Below the pieces are notes generated by a model. It was not told the DNA's origin and made no database searches. It worked only from the letters and a program-made list of their open reading frames with translations. A stretch of DNA of 64,000 bases from Microthyrium microscopicum. Its lineage: Eukaryota; Ascomycota; Dothideomycetes; Microthyriales; Microthyriaceae. Positions 57,578-64,000 of this stretch are shown in pieces. The translations under genes and the position numbers were made by a program. Every line of letters begins with the position of its first letter. Positions within the stretch are counted from its first letter, which is position 1. Location of the stretch: the NCBI GenBank assembly GCA_010405405.1, contig MU004230.1:3769119-3833118 (forward strand). The letters run 5' to 3'.

Positions 57578-59808
57578 ATGCTCTCCTCTCATGCTCCCTC
57601 CCACGCCTCAACAAACATGTCGGCAGACCGCCTGCTCGGCACACTGCTGCGCTACGCTCAAACATACACTGAACAACAAGACACCCCTCGCTTCCTATCA
57701 ACCGCCGCGTCCCTACTAGTCTCCCTCCAAAACCACCGTAACATCACTCTACTCACAAGCCATCTGCTCTCTGCGCCGGCATTATGGCACCGGCCCGAGG
57801 GTTTGCAGACGTGTCTGCGTCTGATGGGCGTCTCTCACAGTGCTGCGCTGGCATTGCTGAGGCGCGAAGAGCAGGATGCTGTGGACGCGCAGAGCCAGTG
57901 GTATCCGCCGCCTAGCCAGGGGATACCGAAGAATGCGTGGATCAAGGCAGTGGTCAAGGGCGCGACGGGTGGTGAGGATGGGACGGGAAGATTTCGGAGC
58001 CCGGCGTGGAAGAGTGTGCTGGTGTTGACGGGGCTTTTATTGGGATTTGGGCCACGGGAAGAGGAGGCCTTGGATGCGAATATGCGGGCGTCGTTAGAGC
58101 AAGAGCTGATTGCCAATGTGAATAAGGCGCTAGAGGATGTGAGAGCGGGCGGTGAAGAGCTTTCTGGGCATGCGTTATGTTTGGCGCTGAACCATGTTTT
58201 TCCTCATCTTTCGGATTTTGAGAGGAGCTTGATTGATTATGATGTGAGTTTGTTCTCGAGTGTCGTTCGAACGAATACTGACCTATCGAAGCTATTACTT
58301 CCTGTACTAATTGGAAGTGCCTTTTTCTCCAACGAAGGTCTTCAAGGCGCATATTTCCTGGCGGCGATAGAATTGGACCTGTCCAAAACACCAGACGGAA
58401 AGCTAAACTGGAGGGTGAGTAATATAGAGCGAATCGAGATTGAAACGACACTAAACATGTTTAGCCAAATTCAACCTCTTTCCATAACGTTCAAAATCTC
58501 CTCAATAGACCACTAGTGGCATCTCTTGGACCTCTGGCTCGCCTAATAGCACATTCGATAGAGAACGTACGAGAATCATACCTTGTTCACACGCTAGTTG
58601 ACGACCTAGCAGGCTTCTCAAGGTCTCTTCTCTCTCAATGGCGACAGAACTCAATATCAAACGTTGATATCCATGAGGAACAAGCTGCCTTATCACAGGA
58701 TACTATTCAAATTACTACTCCACAACTATGGAAACTACTCCGGTCAACCCTTTTTGCTCTCACCATCGTATTTCGAGGATCAATTGGACGACTACTAAAC
58801 GACAGACACATGGCATCGGACGCCGTGGCACCAAACTTTGTCATACAAGTTCTCAGCTCCCTCCGCAATCTTTTCTTCATCACATCTCGCATTGGCACAC
58901 ACAGCTTTAGCCAATACACTTTCGTCTATCTAACTTGCATCGACATTCTCGCGGCCTACCCCCGGCAAGCTGAGGAGTTCCTACAGACCATCAAACCCAC
59001 TTTCATCCACGCCATTCCAGCATCGCCCGTCGATCGTGCACTAGCCCTCTATTTCCTCAATACCGCGGAGCACTTCACTTTGATACTCAGTCCCGCCAGC
59101 AATGAGGACTTCCTCGTTGCCTCCGCCCTTCCTTATCTAGCAGCCGGCGGCGCTAAACGTCTCCTCCCGCTCTTCGAAGCCGCCCACTCCGTCATGCTAG
59201 CTGTTCTCTCCGCACCCCAGAGCGCCGATACTGCTGCCAAACACGCCCCTTTCTACGTCGACGCGCTGTTTTCTGCATTTCCACAAAACCTCAGCCCGCG
59301 CCAATTCCGGCTGGCATTCAAGACTCTTATGCGCGTTGCCGCTCCTCCATCGCCCCTGGCTTTTACCCATCCTGATTTACCCGCCATACTACTCGAGCTC
59401 GTGTTACACCGCGGTCTACACGCGCCGACCGAGCCACTGCCACAGGTGGAGATGGCTAGTCCACTAGCAGGCGACGATGGAGCGCCGCCACAAGCAATCC
59501 TGTCAGAGCGAGCAGTCCTGGCTCTCACGCTGCTAGATGCTCTGCCGTTTCTACCTCTCGGTCTACTGAATGAATGGCTGCCTCTAGCAGCACAGCTAGT
59601 AGATGCAGTACCGCCAGGGCCGATGCGAGAAATGTGTAGAGCACGCTTCTGGGAAGTATTGGTGGGCGGAGAGATGGATCCTGAGCGAGCTTTAGTCTGC
59701 GTCAGCTGGTGTACGAGTCAAGGTGGCATGGAGATGGTGATGGGTGGACAGCGGGATCAAGATATCGTCATGAGCGGAGCATTGCCGGCCCCAGAAGCAA
59801 AATTATGA
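57578..59808 (+). CDS. pex8: Peroxin 8 (Pex8), peroxisome import factor
   Basis: Three exons (57578-58243, 58292-58414, 58465-59808) give 710 residues; a second ATG (MSADRLLGTLLRYAQTY) 13 codons in may be the preferred start. The N-terminal block LGTLLRYAQTY, DTPRFLSTAASLLVSLQNHRNI and LTSHLLSAPALWHRPEGLQT is what I remember of filamentous-fungal peroxin 8 sequences. The protein is almost entirely helical. It ends in A-K-L, a functional variant of the peroxisomal targeting signal PTS1, as also found in Hansenula Pex8. Pex8 acts on the lumenal side of the peroxisomal membrane, bridging the docking and RING complexes and helping cargo release from Pex5. Intron 1 (48 bp) has no stop and is a multiple of three, so retention would keep the frame. 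Confidence 0.75.
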
Positions 59809-59975
59809 CAGGTTTAATGGTGCATAGCATGGAGTTCCGTTGAAGGCATGTAGAGTAGACCAATTGAATTAGAATCTATCACAATACGACCCATCGTCGA
59901 TTGTTGGGGTATCATATATCACAACCACACGTACACCGTCTTCATCCATCATCTCATCGCAAGTACCAAACAGTC

Positions 59976-60766
59976 TCAAAGTCCTTTAATGACCTTCTCA
60001 ACAATCTTCCTCTGCCTTCCCACATCAACATCCCCCTCCTCATCAAACGCCCTCACCGCCCGTCCCACCCCAAGCACAACCGCCATATCACCACCCACCC
60101 AAACCCGTCCATTTCGCCCCACCGCAACCTCAAACGCCGCCCTCTTCCCCAGCTCACTCAACACCACACACCCACCCTTCTCACCCAGCAGCAACCGTCT
60201 TGCAGTCGCCTGACTAACATCCCACACCATGCCGCCCTTCAGCGGCCCCAGCCCATCCGCACGTCCCGTCGTCGCGCTCACACATTCCAGCTCTACTGAA
60301 TCTAAACTGCCAGCTGGGGCGGCGGATACGCGCGCGTAGACGAGATCGCCGGAGGTGAGTTGGGGACGGGTCTTGCGCGAGGCGCCTTCGAAGGCTAGTT
60401 GTGGGAGGATGGCGAGGGGTGTGTGTGGTGTTATGACGGCGTGGTAGATGTCGGTGGAGGAGTGGTGGATTGTTAGGATTATGGGGTCGTTGAGCCGGGG
60501 GATGTACTGGACGATTATATCAGCACTATGTCATAATGGAGGAGAGAGAATTGTGGTGTACATACGCGGCCGCCGTGTGCATGGTCTATCCAGATTGCAT
60601 TTTTGCGAAAGTCGGCGTGTAGTGTGCCAGGGATGGTGGCGCGGATGGTGGATGGCGGGGTGTGGTGAAGGCCCGGGCCGAGCTTGAGTTGTTTTTTGGC
60701 TGGGCGGGGGATGTGGGCGGAGGGAATGATATCACCGGGGAGAACGGAGAGCTGGGTTGTGGCCAT
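59976..60766 (-). CDS. rrp40: Exosome cap subunit Rrp40
   Basis: Exons 60766-60566 and 60506-59976 with a 59-bp GTATGT..CAG intron give 243 residues. The N-terminal domain is MATTQLSVLPGDIIPSAHIP and LKLGPGLHH. The S1-like domain begins at HGGRYIPRLNDPIIL, followed by LAFEGASRKTRPQLTSGDLVYARVS, a good match to the Rrp40 S1/KH cap proteins (the LAFEGA..R.RP.L..GDLVYAR motif is characteristic). The C-terminal KH region has GRNGRVWVGGD. Rrp40 binds RNA at the entry of the 9-subunit RNA exosome and is essential for rRNA and mRNA 3' processing. The length is normal. Its 3' end faces the pex8 3' end. Confidence 0.92.
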
Positions 60767-61664
60767 TCTGTGTCGTTGTTTTGTGGTTGGATTTGTATGT
60801 GAATTTGCAGATTTTGGTGTTGAAGTTGGAAAATGGAGGTGTTGACATGTGGGGTTGACCCTTGATCCTTGCAAAATCGGCGGGTGCTTCAGCCTTGTGA
60901 AGTTTGATTGGTCGAGAATTTTCAGCCTCGTGAGCGTGAACCATGGTCGAACTTCTGTAATAATCAAGTCTATAATTTTCTGATTGTAGCTATGGAATCC
61001 CATATTGAAAAGCCCGACTGCATTTGATGGGTTTCTGGTAGGACCTCATTATTTGCCAGTTATATGTTACTACTCAGAACATTTCGTGGATCCTGATCTG
61101 CTATGCTCCCAGTTGCCAACATCCCACCCGCCAAAACCAACATCGTGGGAACTTTGATGGTCGGGAGCCTGGTGAAAAATTTGCGCTAGATCTGTCACGC
61201 GAAAACTTTTGCACCTTAACAACCTTCCAAAAGATCAACCCCACCCTCCAACTTAACTCTTTCTCTCAACCAAATTACAACTTGCTTCAACCACGGTAGC
61301 CTTCAACCAAATCTGCTTCACCATCAAGGGTATATAAGCCTCAGCAAGCCTGCTTCACACTCACTCTTGGACAGTATTTTACGTCTCAAAGCCAGATCCC
61401 TCGCTCTGCTCTGGATCGCCTTGTCGAAGAACATTTACAGTCCTCATCAAAATCTGCCGAACCCCGCCAAAGTCAACCCATTGCTACATCCAGTGCACCA
61501 TAGCCTCAGTAGCACCAGTATCTTCCGCAGTAACCCGATCTTTGTCAGCTCTCACTCACCAGCTTGACTATTCATTCACTTCTTTCGAGTAGTCCAGACA
61601 GACATTTTCTCCTACGACCCACAAGAATCCCAGAGAATTTTACTCAGCACGTTTCATCGCCAAT
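60767..61664. promoter_or_regulatory. Divergent promoter region of rrp40 and the F-box-like gene
   Basis: About 900 bp between two divergent starts. The part from ~61.2 kb is pyrimidine-rich and looks like the leader of the F-box-like gene, with a TATATAA stretch near 61331. Short frames such as 61367-61567 are probably leader sequence. Confidence 0.4.
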
Positions 61665-62570
61665 ATGTGGGACGTTACAGGCGAACACGCATTCTCCTTC
61701 CACCGACGCTCTCGTAGCTCTCCCACCGACAATTCTATTCGGCCCCAAGTCTTCAACTTCACGGGCCTACCAGCCGAAATCCAGATAATGATTCTCAAGG
61801 AGGCTGTCACTGTGGCGTGCCCGATCCGACTGCCAGAACCTAAAGAGCCTGTCAAGCCAGAGGCCGAGCCTAGACCCATTCCTGATGCCGGCCGCATTAC
61901 TCGCTTCAGAAAATCCGCTATAAATGCTCAAGCTCTAATTGCCGCAGCAAAAGCCGTTGTCCCTCCACCAAAGAAAGTCTGCAAGTATTGCGCCCGAAAT
62001 TGCAACAGCTGCCAGCCAGATGCCATCAACACTGCCCTCTTCGTAGTGAGCAAGTACATGTCCGAGTCCGCACTTGCTGTTTTCTACAGCGAGAACCGCT
62101 TCCTCGCCAATCCCAAATTTCTCGCTAAAGTCGCCACTGCCCGACCAGCGCGTCTTTTCATCCGCCGCCTGACCCTTGCGGTGGACGATCTTACTTCTTA
62201 CAACCTCGCTGAGGTTGCCAAAGCCACCCTCCGGTATTACCGTAATCTAAAGGAGCTCACAGTGGACACGGCTGCCAGTCGCTCCATGGAGCAGATATGG
62301 AAGAAGCTGGCGGGTTACGTGGGCAAGCCCATTGGTACTTCCGGATGTGGGGCTCTCAAACATAATTATAGGGATGAGCGGCTTGTGGCGTTCTTCGTGG
62401 GCCAGAAGCTCAACGACGTGGTTCGTTGGCTCCCAGCCAATGTGGGAGTGAGAGTGCTGCTTGGCGGCAAGAACGAGATTATGTGGTGCTCGGCCAAGGC
62501 TAGCCCGGTGGGAAAGGCAGATGAATTGCTCTTCGCCTATGTGGCAAGATGCCAGGAAAAGGGTTACTGA
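61665..62570 (+). CDS. F-box-like / 2EXR-type fungal protein
   Basis: A single exon of 301 residues, MWDVTGEHAFSFHRRSRSS. Residues ~28-45 (VFNFTGLPAEIQIMILKEAV) are an F-box-like or 2EXR entry motif (F..LP.E...MI...A), common in large Pezizomycotina families of unknown role. A Cys cluster CKYCARNCNSC at ~106-116 is followed by a helical region DAINTALFVVSKYMSESALAVFYSENRF, which is the usual 'parent structure' of these proteins (NTALL..SK...E.AL.VFYS.N.F). C-terminal strands and helices continue to RCQEKGY. Some relatives are Skp1-linked substrate adaptors, but many probably are not. No neighbour hints at a partner. Confidence 0.75.
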   Translation: MWDVTGEHAFSFHRRSRSSPTDNSIRPQVFNFTGLPAEIQIMILKEAVTVACPIRLPEPKEPVKPEAEPRPIPDAGRITRFRKSAINAQALIAAAKAVVPPPKKVCKYCARNCNSCQPDAINTALFVVSKYMSESALAVFYSENRFLANPKFLAKVATARPARLFIRRLTLAVDDLTSYNLAEVAKATLRYYRNLKELTVDTAASRSMEQIWKKLAGYVGKPIGTSGCGALKHNYRDERLVAFFVGQKLNDVVRWLPANVGVRVLLGGKNEIMWCSAKASPVGKADELLFAYVARCQEKGY

Positions 62571-64000
62571 TTGTAACAGGCTTGTTTGGAAAAGGTTCTT
62601 GATCTTATTTTTAATGGACATGCTTAGATAATATATACCAAATTTGCTCAAAATCTTTTGTCTTGATGTGATATAAGTCTTGCTTTATTGATCTCTGTTC
62701 CCAATTATGCCTCCATATTTGTTGACATACCCAACACATGGCTTTTTGTAACTCTAGCAAGTACGAGATATGGCAAACAAGCTCTTACAAGTACTGACGA
62801 GTACAGAACTAACACAAAAGAACTATGTTTCTCAACCAAAGATGTGGAGAAAAAGATAACACGCAGTCTTAAGAAATCAAGCTACTCAGTCGTTCCTCAC
62901 TTCTCAAGAGATGGCTGATTTCAATACTCGCTCCCACCTTGAGCAAAAAGAAAAGATGTTATCATAATATTCGTTTGTACAAGTTAGCAAAAACTCATGG
63001 TACAACTCCTATACAGTATTCGACTGTATAGAAGGTGTACCATTACAAAAGCCCGGTGCTTTATTTCGGTCGACCTATTGGTTAGTATGGGAATTGAACC
63101 GGTGTCCTGGGTATCGTCGTCGTCGCGGTAATCGTCGGTATCGTCGTCTCGATCGGGCTAGTCGACTCCAATTCCAGATTCCTCCAGAGCCCACGAATTT
63201 GATCAAAACGAGGTCCTTACTCGCACGCCTGTTCGTGTCTACGGCTGAATTTCCAGAAATTGGTATATACATAGCAAATGGCGTGTCTAAATATGGGCGT
63301 GCTTCAGTGTTTCTCCACTTGGTGCTTCCACCACGCATATCAGCAAAATTATGTCGGAACATTTCTTTCTAGATGATTAAGACACTAAGAATCAATAAAA
63401 GAAATTCATTTGTTTGAATCAGATTTACGAGGATGCATAACGGGGAACAGTAAACAGATAAAGTTGGTCGTACAAATTCGCAGTCAACAATGTCACAGTC
63501 ACTGTACATATCAATCACAATTGACATCTCCATAATCTTCAAGAGACCCCGAAAACAATCTTCGCGCTTTGAAAAGCTGTCAGTTAAGAACCTATGATTT
63601 ACCGCTACAGGTACTCCAATACTGAACTGATACAGTATCTCTCCCTTCGTTCTGACCATGAAAGTACTATGTAGAGAAAACATTCTAGTCTTCAACACCG
63701 ATCAGAGCCAGTAGATGTGCTCATCTGATAAATTCACGTCGAGAATTACCATCGAAAATAGTGGGCATAACGTACTGCTTTATAAGTACCTGATGAGATA
63801 CTTCTAGCCTGAGCTCAATCCAGATATCGCAAGTAGCGTAGTTGATCGACCTTGAAGTAAAGTCTGTCAACTCAATCCGATCTCAAAACACAACAACCAG
63901 CAACGACAACAATGCTCAAGCGGTTCTGGCCGTCGTCCAATAACATCTGAGAGCAAAATCTTGAGACACATGCACTTTTGAAACCCACCCAACCGCGATC
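62571..64000. other. Right-edge region, no gene seen
   Basis: It holds the 3' UTR of the F-box-like gene and unassigned sequence. Around 63110-63155 is a short GTC/ATC-rich imperfect triplet run. The frames here are short and I recognise none. Confidence 0.4.

Noticed and set aside
63070-63110. tRNA-like T-arm (GGTTCAATTCCC on the minus strand)
   Set aside because: Only the loop fits. The five-base stem does not pair and no acceptor or anticodon arm can be drawn.
1-64000. CRISPR arrays, operons, ribosome-binding sites, rRNA genes
   Set aside because: The window is fungal nuclear DNA. No regularly spaced repeats or rRNA-like sequence was seen, and bacterial features do not apply.

Overview
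The window is nuclear DNA of a filamentous ascomycete (Pezizomycotina). The coding regions are split by introns of about 47-59 bp with GT..AG (occasionally GC..AG) ends and CTAAC/CTGAC branch-like sites. The gene set is typical of these fungi: a Zn2Cys6 regulator, a TRI12-type MFS pump, an NmrA-like reductase, a Reg1-like PP1 subunit, peroxin 8 and a MYND/DUF4470 protein. I cannot place it below that level from the sequence alone.

Layout. 1-3.4 kb: the 5' part of a gene running off the left edge and an NTF2-like-fold protein. 3.4-4.5 kb: a non-autonomous hAT-type transposon with a perfect 8-bp target duplication, carrying a second inverted-repeat element with its own 10-bp duplication. 6-8.6 kb: a serine-rich fungal protein interrupted by a 909-bp intron. 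11.6-16.7 kb: a Zn2Cys6 regulator divergent from an NmrA-like dehydrogenase, followed by a short-chain dehydrogenase. A conserved 20-bp palindromic CGG motif occurs twice in the first promoter region and twice in the second, with the pair members 82 and 83 bp apart. 19.5-25 kb: an ELMO-domain protein and a Reg1-like PP1 regulator. 25-38.9 kb: a gene-poor stretch with a 231-bp MITE and a decayed MYND/DUF4470 gene. 38.9-40.6 kb: a bHLH regulator. 41-55.4 kb: a small charged protein, a TRI12-type MFS pump, divergent NFKBIL1-like and NSRP1-like splicing-related genes, a tiny secreted peptide, a second MFS transporter and mitochondrial dihydroxy-acid dehydratase, with four copies of one short MITE family between genes. 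56-62.6 kb: compact housekeeping genes (MAPEG glutathione transferase, small membrane protein, peroxin 8, exosome cap subunit Rrp40, F-box-like protein). 62.6-64 kb: nothing recognised.

How they work together. Most genes are unrelated housekeeping neighbours. The one candidate functional unit is the regulator/NmrA-like/SDR trio at 11.6-16.7 kb, linked by the shared promoter motif. It looks like a small regulon whose regulator may bind the motif. Exon structures were assembled by hand from splice signals and frame continuity; every spliced model listed closes in frame.
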